Source of the DNA: Lateolabrax maculatus
Taxonomy: Eukaryota > Chordata > Actinopteri > Acropomatiformes > Lateolabracidae
Direction: 5' to 3'
NCBI GenBank assembly: GCA_031216445.1
Contig: CM062215.1
Location: 4,631,501 to 4,695,500, forward strand
Length of the DNA stretch: 64,000 nucleotides
Each line of letters opens with the position of its first letter. The stretch's first letter is position 1. Below, piece after piece: positions 1 through 12,400 of the stretch. The position numbers and the translations under genes were made by a program. The notes beneath the pieces were generated by a model that saw nothing but the letters and a program-made list of their open reading frames with translations, ran no database searches and was not told where the DNA came from.

Positions 1-147
1 AGTTGTAGTCCCTTCATGCTACACACACATAGAACATGCAGGTAATCCATATAGAACATAACAGAACAGCGTCAAATACAAAAAAAAACTGTATTTACAG
101 TTATTTATATACGTATCGCCTATACATGTGATAATATGTCTTCATCT

Positions 148-470
148 TCACATTAAAAGTTCAATATCTGGGAAACATTGTCCATCAATTTTGACTGCGT
201 TTGAGCACCAGGCATCATTGATGTAAACACAGAGTCCGCCCCTCCTCGTCTTGCCGGAGTCTTGTGCTCTGTCGGCTCGGAGTCGGAACACCACAGTCCG
301 CCCGTCGAGAGCAATAGATTGGTTCGGGGTGTTGGGATGGAGATCGAGGCAGGTCTCTGTAAAGATGTGGGCAACAACAGTCTCTAATTTCCCGTTGCTT
401 GGGCAGCCTGAGTCACATTCTGTCCACTCCACCTTCCCGTGTCTGGACATTAGCCAGGAGCAGCCTTAGA
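148..470 (-). mobile_element. Broken non-LTR retrotransposon (LINE) fragment, endonuclease region
   Basis: The minus-strand reading frame from 450 to 148 carries short motifs typical of the apurinic endonuclease domain of fish LINE ORF2 proteins: IFTET, DSGKTRRGGLCVYINDAWC and DIELLM. Just upstream, at 463-448, the motif LLLANV occurs in another frame, so the copy has a frameshift near 430-448. The tryptophan expected after IFTET is a cysteine. The frame stops at 148, before the rest of the endonuclease and the reverse transcriptase. The copy is therefore a dead internal fragment of about 320 bp. The family (L2, Rex1 or a related clade) is not settled from this piece alone. Confidence 0.75.
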
Positions 471-1972
471 TCCAAGCAAGTAATTTGTGTTTCAGCAATA
501 CGTTTTGGCCAATCTTTGTCCGATGCTCAGATTGCAGTTCACTGAACGTCCACCGGTATAATGAATAACATAAATTTACGATGCAAGAAGTTACATATAG
601 GACCTTTTTTTAAAACCACTGCATAGATCAAATTTGACAAAGCCAACAGTGGTTCAGACCTGAATGACACAACTGAGCAGCTCAGTGTCTTGAATGCCAC
701 CTGACTGAAGGACAAATATCATCCCTGTACAACACTAAAAAGAAAGTTAGTTGTCCATGGATGTAAATCTATGGGAATAACTTCAAGGAACTCATATTTA
801 ATCATGTGGCAAAATTCCCACTGTCTTTAATAAATAACAAATGCATTGCATGTACTGTACTGAAACTATGTCAAATAGCAGAGTCCCTGTGGCCATCCAG
901 TGATTCCTCCAGGGGGTTTTCATTGAGTTTGACCGTCTCCTCTCTCCTTGGAGTCTTGTTAAACATCAACCTAAAAAAAAACCCCTCTTCAAACAGATGG
1001 AGCAAACAATGTGAGAGGCCATCAGGTCCAACCCAACATGTTGTTTCTGACAACAGAGCATACTTAGGGGTTGAGGGTTGACGGGGAGGGAGTGGAAAAG
1101 GAGCGTCATTCCAACCCAGCTGATTTTAAACGAAAAAAAAAAAGCTACATGATGCAAATTCCCCACAAAGCAACATGATCACACCTCAGCTCAGTTGAGG
1201 TGGTCAGAATAATATTTCAAATAGTGAATCTACATGCCAGAAGACTTTCACAAATTTTTTTGCAGGAAGGCATGTACTTCACCCACGCGGGACTTCACTT
1301 GACACCCGAAGGAAAGAAGGGAAATAAGCACAGACAGTAGAGAAGGTCAAATAGTCGGGCCAGTAAGTGGATCACAGTTATGCAAGGTCCAAGCTGTAAC
1401 GTGCAGACTTGTGGAAAGGCGTTTGGAGGACATAGAAAGAAAGCGAGTGTGTGTTACTGGCGGTGGTGGACTGGAGAAGCATTCTCTGCGCTCTGCAAGA
1501 GGTAAATTTGACATCCGGTTGTAGAATATGATTACAAAAGGCCTAAGAGAGAACGGGAGAAAGGAAATTCCAACCGAAGCAATAACAAGGTGCTGGCGCC
1601 TTTTGCCATCAGATAGATGGTGTTGTTGGTCTTCAGTTCCCCCTATGACGCTCCACCGTGCTCTCTCTGGCTTTTCTTTGAAGACTGAGTTTCTTTGTAA
1701 AAAGGGGCAAAAGTCAACTGAAATCAGGTGTGTGCTCGCATGTGTGTACGCGCGCGCAAGTGGCGCAGATAAACAGACGACACACTCAGGAATATTGGCA
1801 GCTGGGGTGCCTTTTGTTTTGCTGTCTTACATAATCCCCACAGTATCCAAGTGCAACACCATCACCCCCTCTCTTCTGAGGAAACCTGAGATGTTCACTC
1901 AAACACACGGTCGGGACGCGCACACGAACACACAATTTATAAGCAGCGCAAACAGCGATCTCCCACTCGAAT

Positions 1973-2011
<39 letters not shown>

Positions 2012-3399
2012 GAGGGTCAGGACCCCACTTTTAGGGGGCACTAGGCCTCTGCAGTCCAAGCCGTTCCACAGCGGTGGGCTTGGGATCAGCAGTATCAACA
2101 GAGCAGCAGGCCTACTGTCCAGTCTACTGCTTGAGTTAATCCTCACACAATGGCCCGAGAGGCTTCCTTTCTATATCTGATCCATGTCGAATTCCCAGAT
2201 GGCACGTAGGCCAGAAGTGTCATGTCTGATTGTCCTGATTCTGGTCAACTGAGCAAATGGCAGACTTGGCTGGGTCGTGGGGTATATAAAAGGTTGAAAT
2301 CGGAAAGATCCGAGCACACTACTTGCTTTAATGTGAGACTAACTCATGGATGTGATGCCTTGCTTATGCCTCGCCATGCAGTTTGAAGAGATGTTGAGTT
2401 GTTAGATTAGTTTGCCAAAGTTAGTGGACGTCAATAGGAGAAGGAGCTTCTCTGAAAAGTAGAAAAATCAACCTCACATACTTTCACTGCACATTGAGCG
2501 TTTGGGTGACCCTTTAATTTAATGGGTCCCGTAGTTTTATGTAGTTTGATAGAGAGGAATTGATAATTGTCAATTATATAAAGTCTTTTAAAGAAACTAT
2601 AAATAGTGTTACAAACATTTGCAGCTTCAATGAAATGTAAAACACAAATTATTGTGTCACTGACTCTCATTCAGACTTTAAAAATAACTACTTGTTTTGT
2701 TTCAGGTGGAGTGCTGCACAACTCACTGTATTTGAAATATAAATGAAAATCAATGGCTGTTGATGCATATACAGTGTGGTAATACCGTTACTTTTTAGTT
2801 TACGTTATAGTTGGAACAACCTTTCTTTAGGAATAGGAATGGAAAATGTATTATTTTTTTTCCCTAGATAAAAGTGAAATAAAAAGTTTATGAATATATA
2901 AATGATGATATGTAATTTATTTTTGTTTATATCTTTACAGAAGATGAACAGTTTTAATGAGTTTGTACTGTATCTTAAATTCAGCTGCTATTGACTGCAT
3001 AGACATCCCGTAACATAGCTGAGCTAAACTAAGATCACCGGTCATTTTACTTGTGCACAAGCTATTCAAACTGCACATAAAAACATAAGGAAAGCACCCA
3101 GTTGACTCTGGGTAAGTAGGAACAACATTCACCCAAAACTGAACCATCCCTTTAAATGTCGGAATGTGGAAATCCGTAAAAAAGTACATTTTATCTTTCA
3201 ATATGGCTTTTAACGCAGCTCTGAGGTGTGAAATAGGTCACGTGCCACTTAAGAAGTTGGTGAAAGGCACTACGAAGAGTAGCCGCAGTCCATCATCCAT
3301 TACAAGGCCTGGTGGGACTGTTTTCCTAGAAACACAAACTCAGCAGAGTGCAGATATGTTTACCTTCCAGGCTTTCTGGCCCGCAACAGTCATCTAAAA
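471..3399. other. Noncoding stretch, probably igfbp2 intron 1
   Basis: No exon was recognised on either strand. I looked for the thyroglobulin type-1 exons of an IGF-binding protein on the minus strand (the CWCV motif and its neighbours) and did not see them. The longest open frame here (1528-2034) runs through a CA microsatellite and has no recognisable domain. The stretch lies 3' of igfbp2 exon 1 and is best read as its first intron. Confidence 0.5.
1975..2005. repeat. (CA)n microsatellite
   Basis: A run of AC dinucleotides, about 15 units, followed by a slightly broken continuation. It creates spurious His-Thr open frames on both strands. Confidence 0.9.
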
Positions 3400-3575
3400 G
3401 CAGGCGTTGGACAGGCTCTGGCACGTACCTACACACCGCGGCATCCAAGGACAGGCATCTCGCTGACTACCGGCACCGCTGGGTGAACTCCGGGCCGATT
3501 GTACGGGACCTGAACTAGGATACGAACCGAGGCAAGCTGGGACACATTGAACTCTTACCACTGACAATCATTCTC
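3400..3575 (-). mobile_element. Possible tRNA-derived SINE (degenerate)
   Basis: On the minus strand there is a box A-like stretch (GTCAGTGGTAAGAG, around 3552-3566) followed after about 24 nt by a box B-like GGTTCGTATCC (3518-3528). The order and spacing fit a tRNA-type internal RNA polymerase III promoter. A GC-rich body without coding potential follows down to about 3400, in contrast to AT-rich flanks. I do not recognise the body as a named SINE family. A decayed tRNA pseudogene is the main alternative. Confidence 0.35.
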
Positions 3576-3719
3576 AACCGCCGTGGGGTGTGAGGGATGT
3601 GAGTGGACAGAGAGCGCGAAAACTCTAGGGTTACAGCCACAGTTTAATTTAAATCAATCGATGTCAATTGGCTTAAGCCAGTGTGTGTATTTTTATTTTT
3701 ATATATATTTTTTTTTAAT

Positions 3720-3955
3720 TTGCGTGCATGTGAAAAAATGTGCATGCATGTGTGAATTTGTTTGTTTGTGAAGAAAAGTTTTTCATAAACTTACATTACA
3801 AGTTTTGTAGCTGTAAAAATATTTTGTGCATGTGTGAAAATGTTTTGGGCACCCAGATATAATTTGCAAATGTGTACAAAGTTTTTGTAGCTGTAGAAAA
3901 ATGTATTTTTTGTGTATGTGTAATAAAAATTGTGTAGGAATATTTTCAACAGGGA
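3720..3955. repeat. Imperfect tandem repeat, unit about 80 bp
   Basis: The phrase GTTTTGTAGCTGTA, followed by an A/T-rich stretch and a TGTGCATGTGTG-like phrase, occurs at about 3801 and again, diverged, at about 3881. A weaker third copy may precede it from 3720. The open frame on the minus strand here (3791-4015) is a by-product of the repeat. Confidence 0.4.
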
Positions 3956-6900
3956 TGTTTTACAAGGTCTGATAATAAGAATCTGACTCTCTCTGACTGG
4001 ATGGGCAGTGGGCAACGTGCCGATTCACTAGTCAGCTCAGGTGTAAAAACAGTGTGAAAATTCATGCGTGTAACTCGTGGCTTGTCTATGAAGCCACACC
4101 ACCGTGCTTGCTTTTATCTACATTTGACATACGCCGAGAGATATTTATTTATCTCGCCATGTAAAACTATTACAAGTTCAGAAACGGCCCCCTCTCCCCA
4201 GCAACGCCTTAGGTCCCCTTCCCCTCCAGTGTCAGTAGCATTTCAGACAGTGTTTGTATTGTCTTAAATCACCCTTGACCAAAAAGGAGGGTGGGAAGTT
4301 ATTCTGGATCTCAATAGGCACGAGGAGATTCTTGGCACGGGTACACGTGAAGTTGACGCCCAGGGGGGAGATGGCACAAATGCCCCTGTTTTTGGAGATG
4401 CCTGGGGTGGGGGGATTATCTCTGAGCTATTTCAGTCCTGCGGGCCCCGTCTGAATGCCCCCACAGGTACACAGGAATGCCCCTTGTTATTCCAGCGACC
4501 AGATGGCACAGGACTTTTCCACTTTTCTTCCCACCTCATTTGTCCTCTCCATAACGACTTTTATAACAGCAAGACCTGACGGGTTTATGTTAAATCAACG
4601 CCGAAACAAAGGTTGTTTTGAGGATTAATAACCAATTAACAGTTTCTCATAATAAAGAATGGGCACTCGCATCACCTTTTTTATAATTCATGTGACATTC
4701 AAGCTTTGTTAATCAACTTGTTCCCTCTCGAGGTCATATATGGTGTGATCCCAGTCAAAACAACTAAACGTCCGTCCAATCTGATTAAAAAGAGCCTTTA
4801 TTTGGGTCCAGGTTTCTGTGGGAACAGAATATCAAGTGATACTGTGCATAAACAGAGAGGGTAGGGGGAAAGCTGTGGGTGTTTGGAATAGGGAGACATT
4901 TCAGCTTTGACTCAAAACTAATGAAACATGGAATCATTTTGGTTATTAGTAAAAGTCTGAAACTGAAATAAAAATATACTTTCTGAGATTGTATCTATAT
5001 TATATTATCTTGAAATCTTAGTAATTACCAATTTGAATCAGAGCTTGGGTTCATGTCTGACCCTTGTTTACGGAACACTACATTTCTTCTAAGGAGTATC
5101 TCATTTCATCCTATTTTTCACCACATCACAGAGGAGTCTTGGTGATTTCGCATTGAAATTTAAGACCTTTTATTATTCTTCATGGTCTCAAAGGGCTGAC
5201 AGTCATCTCTGGCTCATCACCATCACATTTCCATCTTACTGAATCCATCCCAGGATACTCTATACTCTAAACTTGTAGATATTAAGTTGCATGTTTACAA
5301 AAACACAAGAAATGAGCACAGGAGTGAGTCAAAACTTCACTTCAGGTAGTAGCACAGCAAATGCAATTTTTCTTTTCAGGTTATATGAATAAAAGCGTAT
5401 TTATTTTCTAAGATTCTCAGTGTAGTCGCCTGCAGTGTAACACATGCAGCCAATCACTCGTGCAGCACACACAAAGACACAGATCAGAGATGCTAAAGGC
5501 ACAAGGGGGGAAAATCCGAGAGCACAGGATTTGGTTTTCGGTCTTATTCAAGTTAACCAAGTGCAATTTCAGTTCAGCTTTTAATTCGGATGTTCGGCTG
5601 ACACTGGGGGATCCACATGCCTGCGTGGTCCCATGCTAGATTTCAAGCCGCCTCGGGGCACCACCGACATCACAGGCTACTGGCTGAATTACTGAGTGTC
5701 ACAATAACGTACCCCTCTGTAACATGTTTCTAAAATGTAGATGTTTAAGACCACATCATCGGCAATGTAGCCTTCAAGTTACTGCATACAGAGATCTTTC
5801 AAATACTGCACAGAATAGAATTCATCAATTAGTCGATGGACAGAAAATCAATGGCAACTGTTTATTATAATTGAGTATTATATTAAGTTGTTATAATCTT
5901 TCAAGCAAAAATGCCACACATTGGCTGGTTCCTCTGTCTCAGATGTGTGAATTTGATTATTTTCTATGTCATATATGGTTGTAAACAGAATGTCTTTGCA
6001 TTATTTTTACTATTTTGTGACTTTTTTATAGACGAAACAATTCATTGATAATGAAAATAAGTGTGCATGCACTATTAACTAAAACTTATAAAAAACGTCC
6101 ATTTCCTTGTATTTTCACCTTACTTTTGATATAGCAAATTTAAATGCGAGTCCATTATAAGTGAATTTCCAGTGTGTCCCAAGACTAATAAACATCCTGC
6201 TGAGCTAAACAGGACATTACTGCATTGAAATTGCTCTATACACTCTGGGGAGTTCATTTCTAAGAGATTTATGAAGCAATATTTGTTTCTTACATACTGA
6301 ATTACTAATACGCTGTAATTAGGTACTTCGATAATTTAAAACAGTGAACAAAAATCGCCTGTGGTCTAGAGCAGAGAAGAAAATAAGACTGTGCAGTGCC
6401 AGTACATTTCATCCAATCAGTTCCATTAAAAACAAACAAAAACCTAACTCCACTTTTTTAAGAGCATCACTGCAGGCTTTAGTTTAGAGTTTTCTTTCAT
6501 ACTGTATTTGGTATTACTGTGTGTTTTATACTGGGAGTGTTTAGGTCTTTTTCTAGGTACTTAAATGAGAAAGTAACTGCAATATTGTTATTTTTTCATA
6601 TGTAATGTTACGTCATGAATGCAAATAACAAAAAATTAAATCCACGTTTGTAGTCTCCAATTCACTCTCCTACGTTTCCCTCCCCTGACTGACTTTGTTT
6701 CCCCTCTCTCACTTTCCGAGGCTCTTCTCTCTTCCATGATTGTTCTAGGGTCAAAAGGATTTTGTGTCTGACCTTTGACCTCTTTGCCACCAGATTGTGC
6801 TGCTGTCACTGCACGTTGCGATCGATAAGACCGTCAGATAAATGCCTCACGTGCTGTAAAACCTCTATGAACGTCACCTCTAACAAGCCACGGCCTTTGT

Positions 6901-7042
6901 TAGAGGGTTAAATGTTAAGTTGATAATCAGGAACTCAAGTTTTTTGAATTCTTAGTGGTACTGATTTGTTTTGATGTTTCATTCTGGCTTATGGAGACTA
7001 TAAATCAACTGATAGTGATTTTAAATGTTGAAATCCTTTGAC
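3956..7042. other. Noncoding stretch, probably igfbp2 intron 1
   Basis: AT-rich sequence. No exon, RNA gene or clear repeat was recognised on either strand; open frames are short and lack domains. Confidence 0.45.
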
Positions 7043-7419
7043 TGTCATGACCTGCCTTTGTTCCCCCCTCTTGTTTCTGCTATGGACGTGTTATGGACTA
7101 GGTTTGCCGTGTTCTGTTTCTATTTGTGGTCTTGTTATTCATTCCTAGTTTCCTGTTTTATTTTGAAGTATTCTCCTCGTTTCTGTTCATTCACTTCCTG
7201 CCTTTGTGCTTTCCCACCTTTCTGATGGTCTTCACCTGTTCTTTATTAGCCTCACCTGTCTTCGCATCAGTTCCTCTGCTTATATCAGCCCTCGTCGGTT
7301 TCTGGTCCTGACTTTTCCCTGAGTGTGCCTGCCTGCCTTGGTTTTTGTAAGTTTAATAAATATCTCTGGACATTTCAACCTACCAGTCTGGGTCCTTACC
7401 TCGTGTACCAATCGTGACA
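7043..7419 (+). mobile_element. Solo-LTR-like element, about 377 bp
   Basis: The block starts TGTCATGACC and ends CGTGACA, giving short inverted ends (TGTCA/TGACA) of the TG..CA type found in LTRs. It has a C/T-rich body with a TATATCAG phrase near 7280, a polyadenylation signal AATAAA at 7355-7360, and a GGGTCCTTACC phrase close to the 3' end. This layout fits a solitary LTR. Flanking direct repeats are imperfect (TTTGAC before, TTTACA after). The short open frames inside it (7025-7311) are not genes. A nonautonomous DNA element with short inverted ends is the alternative. Confidence 0.5.
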
Positions 7420-9862
7420 TTTACACTGTATTGTGTCCAAAGATTGGAATAAAATAAGCAAGAAAAACAGGGCGCCAGGATGTTGAGGCTTATAAACATC
7501 CAAATAAAGCAGCTGCAATATTTCATCCTTTGATTCTTTGCCCATGGTGTCAAATCAGCTTAAGAGTAACTGCTCCCCCCTGCTAAACTAAATACAACCA
7601 TTTCATTATTGTATTATAATAAGCCTTTTTTTTCTGTAATTTAGAGATTAATTCTTGGAACAAAGGAGATGTGGTGGATAGTAGCCAGAACATTAAAAGT
7701 TTGCGCTCAATCTTCCAACAGTCCCTGCGAGCTGATTTCTATCGGGGATTTCATTACTTCCTCTTTTCGCTGTGTATCTGAGAAGAATTTATGACAGGAA
7801 ATCAAGTCTGTGTAGTCTCAAACTGGGCCAAATGAAAAGCAGGAGACTGACAGTAAGCATCTGTCACACCACCAGTAAGTTTATTAAGTTACATTAGAAA
7901 AATCGAAAGGCATAAATAGAGCAGAATGGGCAGCCCATTCACTTATTTTAAAGCTGACACGGTGGTGCGGCTGCAGTTCTGCTTAGGTGTTTGAATTAAA
8001 TTTCAGTTTGTACCCAAGAAGAGCCTGGTGGCCTGTTCAGCCTCGCTCCCCCTTGTCAAGAAAATAGTTCTCTTTCATCTTTTGACCATGAAAATGCTGC
8101 ACACTTCCCTTAGACCACTCAGTGTAACACTCTCTACCTCTGTCTTTGTCAGAAATCACTCTTCCATCTGCCGCAGAAGGGCTTTAACCCAGAACAACAC
8201 CGCATTCAGCCTTTAGAGCCAGTTTCTAAGCCCTCGCTGCTTTTTGGACACGTCTAACCAAATCTCAGACCTTTCCAACCTGCAGGATGAAGCACAGCCT
8301 GACCCAAACCTGAGGAGAAAAGAAAATCTGACATCTAACAAATTGCCTTCTTGCAATCAAGCCTTTACATGATGTGTTCATGTATTTTGTTCTCTTGTTT
8401 TGCTCTTATGTAACTCTGCAATTTCTGCCTTTTTTATTACTTGACTGTTATTGTTTGAAGAGCGCCGCAGAAATTTGCTGCGTAAGGTTACATAAATGTG
8501 GAGTGAAGTCACCGTGATGGCTGACTGTTGGATCACAAGCGCGTCGTGAAGCTTTTCTGACCTTTTTGTCGGCGCGCTAGAGAGACCTTGCCGAGAACAG
8601 GGTAACTCTGAACGCCGTCTCCGGTAGTTTCTCTACGTTCCAGGAGCTCGGTGCCAAAATAAACACGTGTCAGTCTGGAGGTAAACTCTGACAAAGCACG
8701 GATTTGGAAATGAGTAGAAATCACACCCCGGCAGGCTCCACTGGACACTCATTGACTGTGTGTGTGTGTTTGCAGCTCGAAAATCAGCCGATTAATGAGG
8801 CTGTTTACTTTTCTTCTTCACTGTGACCTGTCCCTGTTTAAACACAAACCACATGAGCCCTGCTGGCTCCAGGCCGCACGGCGCTTCATTGTGATCCTCC
8901 CGCGCCTACGTCCTGCTCGTTTTCCAGGTGGACAACCCGGTTAATGTAGTCACTGTCAACCCCGGTCTACAGTTACTCCTGGTCAAAGCCTAAAGTCCAC
9001 TTTTCCAATCAATGCAGCATTCCTCCTGCTGTCTCTCTCTGTTTCTACCTCTCCACTCCCCTGTGGAAATGTCAACATCAGTACAGTACTATGATGTTTT
9101 CCGTGTCCATCCCACCGAGTACAGCTTCTGGGAATTTTGCAGGCCACTACCTTGTTCTCTGCTACAGTGTTTTAAAGGCAGATTTTTTATATATTTTTTT
9201 TTTTTTCTTTTGGAGGGGGGTATTGGGAAAGGCTGGAGGGGCCAGCTGTTTGGAGCATAGTTGAGGTTAACTTGGGCAGAGTGACTGTTCCTTTTGTTTC
9301 TCTCTCCCCATGCACACCGGGACGATCCACAACACTTAAAACAGGTCCGTGCAACACAGACTTTAACATGAGTGTCAGAAAACCTTATGCAACGAGCATT
9401 AATATGGGTCATTACTGCAGCAGAAGTTGAGACACTGCACACCTCAGATGCACAGTAAAGGACACGAGCAATATACTAATTCAACACGATATATATGACA
9501 AAGTACTGGTAGTATGAACTTCCAGATTATTTCAAGTGTGTAGGTAAATCCTGGTGGCCTTAAAGGTCTAAAAGGGGGCGAAGAATTATCCAATGCATGT
9601 AGAAAAAGGATGCACTGCAGACATCCAAGCAAAACTATATGTAATATCATAAGCACATGTATATAATATATCATCCACTAAAGTGCAAAATGGTCACTGG
9701 AACTTCATTATTGAGTAACAGTCCCCATTTGACACAGATTTTGGGCTCAGCCTTCATGACAATGCAATATTCCTACACTATCCCTCACGCAGCAGTCTAG
9801 ACAGTGTCATTAAAAATTGATAGAAGAAAAAAAAAAAACAGGTTTCCAGTAAACTGACTGAC
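7420..9862. other. Noncoding stretch, probably igfbp2 intron 1 (5' part)
   Basis: No exon was recognised on either strand. It contains a T-rich run near 9187-9210 and an A-run next to the exon 1 donor (9826-9839). The antisense open frames at 9089-9442 and 9444-9674 show no domain. Confidence 0.5.
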
Positions 9863-10256
9863 CGCTGGTCTGCTCCCGGTGCTCCTGGCTGTAAGTGGCC
9901 GCCTCGGCGTCCACTTTGCGCCGGCACTGCCCCTGGCCCTGCACCAGTTGCTCCAGGGGAAGCTCCGAGTCGGGCGTCGGGTAGCACCGCAGACCGGTGG
10001 CGCACCTCGGGGTGTACACGCCGCACGTCTCGCCCTCCTGCCGGGCGCACACGGGGCAGCACCCGCAGCCCGGTTCGCGCACGATCTCCGCGCAAGCCTC
10101 GGTGAGCTTTGGGCACAGCGCCTGGCGCTCCGCGGTGCAGCCCGGGCAGCGGAACACCATCTCGGCCAGGGAGGCGCCGGCGAGGGACGCGGAGAGGATC
10201 AGCAAGCTGCAGCCCGCGTACGACAGCATTGTTGTAGGCATGAGGTTTTTGGTCAT
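9863..10256 (-). CDS. igfbp2: Insulin-like growth factor-binding protein 2, exon 1 (partial gene)
   Basis: Secreted carrier that binds IGF-I and IGF-II in plasma and tissue fluid. This exon encodes the signal peptide and the N-terminal IGF-binding domain. The domain has 12 cysteines, as in mammalian IGFBP-2 exon 1, including the family signature GCGCCPVC at residues 63-70 and CGVYTPRC at 78-85. PDSELPLEQLVQGQGQC is typical of IGFBP2 rather than IGFBP1 or IGFBP3-6. Three in-frame ATGs are possible (10256, 10241, 10229). The last, giving MLSYAGC..., has A at -3 and looks like the start of other fish proteins, so the first nine residues may not be real. Signal cleavage is expected after ASLA (residue 31). 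The exon ends at a GTCAGT donor (phase 1), with 131 full codons from the first ATG. Exons 2-4 (thyroglobulin type-1 domain) were not found and should lie left of the window. I could not decide between the teleost a and b paralogues. Confidence 0.92.
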
Positions 10257-10287
10257 TATCACGGGGCGATGCGAGGCAATCCCAAGT

Positions 10288-10342
10288 GGGGGGGGAGAGG
10301 AGAGGAGAGGAGAGGAGAAAAAAAAAAAAAGAGGGGGGGGAG
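10288..10342. repeat. Polypurine (GGAGA)n/A-run/G-run tract upstream of igfbp2
   Basis: G-run, then about four AGAGG units, then an A-run of 13 or so, then a further G-run. On the gene's own strand this is a polypyrimidine tract 30-90 nt upstream of the first ATG, so it sits in the 5' UTR or core promoter of igfbp2. Confidence 0.85.
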
Positions 10343-11959
10343 AAATGTGCATGCGAACAGGTGAAGCCGGGGGCTGGGAGGTCTGCTGGGTCCTACAAAT
10401 TCCCAGGTTTGCTCTTGGGGCCACATGTTCGTGCGTTCATTTGGGGAAAATCCTGAGGGAGAAGAAGTGTTTAGTTTAAATGGGATATTTTGACATCTGC
10501 TGAAATACAGGCAGGGAATTCACACAGGCTACTGGAGAGCTTTCCCCCCCATTTTATCCTCAAATGGGATTACACTGGCCCAGAATGAGAATAATGGTCT
10601 TTAAAAATTGAAGTGGATTGGATAAATTGAATGTATTTAAAGTGCTGGGGGAAAAAAAACAAGCACCTAGGTAGGCTGTTAATGTCTTTTCACTTTCTGC
10701 CACTGCAAGAGCAAAACTTTTTGTAATATCATAAAAAAAAAGGGTGAAATGATTTGATTCTCAGACTTTTTTGACAAGGTATTTATCGAAAGACGCCACA
10801 CCACCACCACAGACATCTTAATCAGCATCATAAGATGACAGTTCATTGATCCCACACTTCCCCTCTAGGCGACCCTGACCCCTGACCTCTTCACGGATAT
10901 CAGGGGGGAAATAACTTCTTTGATTCAAATTGTTCTCCTGGTTGCGAAACAGAATTTCTGAAAGCGAAAAGCAGACGTGAACTTGCGCTCCAGTATCAAA
11001 AACCGGGCAGAAAACTCACAGCTCCCTGAATGGAGGACTCTGCATCACCATATGTGGCATGTTTGTTTCAATCAACACAGTCTGCCCCAACTCCCAGAAT
11101 GCATAAATAAATAAACAAACAAACAAAAGGACTATGTGCAGAGCATTCCTTACATGGAAAGACCTCCCCACTGTGGCAGACATGTCCATTGACACTCAAT
11201 TAAAACTCGCCAGCTGCTACCAACTTATATGCCTGTGTACAGTAATGCTACTGTGCACGTATACGGCAGTGTTTCCTATCGATCGGTGAGGCCAAGCCTT
11301 GAGGTGTCGTGCTTGCCCACCGAACAAGCTCCTATTAACCCTGTCCAGTGCGGTAGACTAATCCCTGTTTATCCAAGGGCCCAGAAATAGAAGTGACATG
11401 TGTAACCTTACTCCGCAGATATAAATGTAGATTATTTTGTTTTGTGGGTGCCCCCTGATTTAATACTATTTGGCCCTATTCACGGTCGGCATCCTAGCTC
11501 GCCGTGGGGGCGTGGGGAGGGAGAAAGGGCACATTTGAAGCCGCCTTGTATCTCAGGGGTGTGAGTCAGGAGGATGCCCAGAGGGCTGTTTGCACATAGA
11601 ACCTCATATGTCATTTTATGAAACCATGGATGGAAAAGCAGCAGGATGGCCACTAACTAATAGGCCTAACAGGCCGCAGTATCTGCCCATGTGTGCAAAG
11701 TAATCCCCACCAAGGTCAGTTACTTAAATTCCTCCCCAATGGAATTGTTAAGCAAACACAAACTCTGTATAAACTCCACATTGATAGAGGAAGGTGTGGG
11801 ATCACTGATGGGCTGAGGGCACATACAGTACATGTGCCTCAGCAAGTATACAGAGAGAGGTTTGTATGCGAGAGGTCATCTTCTTAATTACTGTACAGCG
11901 AGTCCCCAAAACACTGCCCCGTATATTAACCATATCGGAACGTCTCATTTCATCCCCTT

Positions 11960-12400
11960 ATTCAGCATTTATTAGCAGTAACCTATATAAACACATCATT
12001 AATGCTTTATAACACACTAAAATGTAGTTATAGGCAAAATAAGGACTGTTTTTGTGTTAATTGATGTATTTTTCCAATAACTCCTCCTATGAAGGAGCCA
12101 TAACTTGTGTTTAAACAGTCAATGAATACTTAATAACACAATATAACATAGCTGTAATTATATTTAATGACATTACATTACACACGAACAAGCATCTACA
12201 AAACATTTACTCACATAATTCACAGGCTGGTTTAAAACTGTTTAAAACATCTTTAAATATGATTATAATTATGTTAGCAAGCATGCATTATAGTTGTTGA
12301 GAAATACATTAATAAAGAAAAAAGTCTGTTTACAACTATAGTTGTTCATATTCTGCTTATAAATACTAAATAGGGGATGTTAAGATAAAGTGTTCAACTC
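11960..12400. mobile_element. Probable old nonautonomous DNA transposon remnant
   Basis: Very AT-rich, noncoding block with the phrases CATTAATGCTTTATAA at its left and GCTTATAAATACTAAATAGGGG...TAAGATAAAGTGTT at its right. From memory these phrases resemble ends of a family of fish hAT-like miniature elements. I could not identify clear terminal inverted repeats or a target duplication, so borders are approximate. Confidence 0.35.

Noticed and set aside
1528..2034. 168-codon plus-strand open frame
   Set aside because: It passes through a CA microsatellite (His-Thr run) and has no recognisable domain, splice pattern or conserved motif.
3791..4015. Minus-strand open frame with FTHAQNIFTATK-like repeats
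   Set aside because: It is a by-product of the roughly 80-bp tandem repeat, not a gene.
9879..10479. Two long plus-strand open frames (about 160 residues each)
   Set aside because: They are antisense shadows of the GC-rich igfbp2 exon 1 and its upstream purine tract. Their translations are low-complexity and show no domain.
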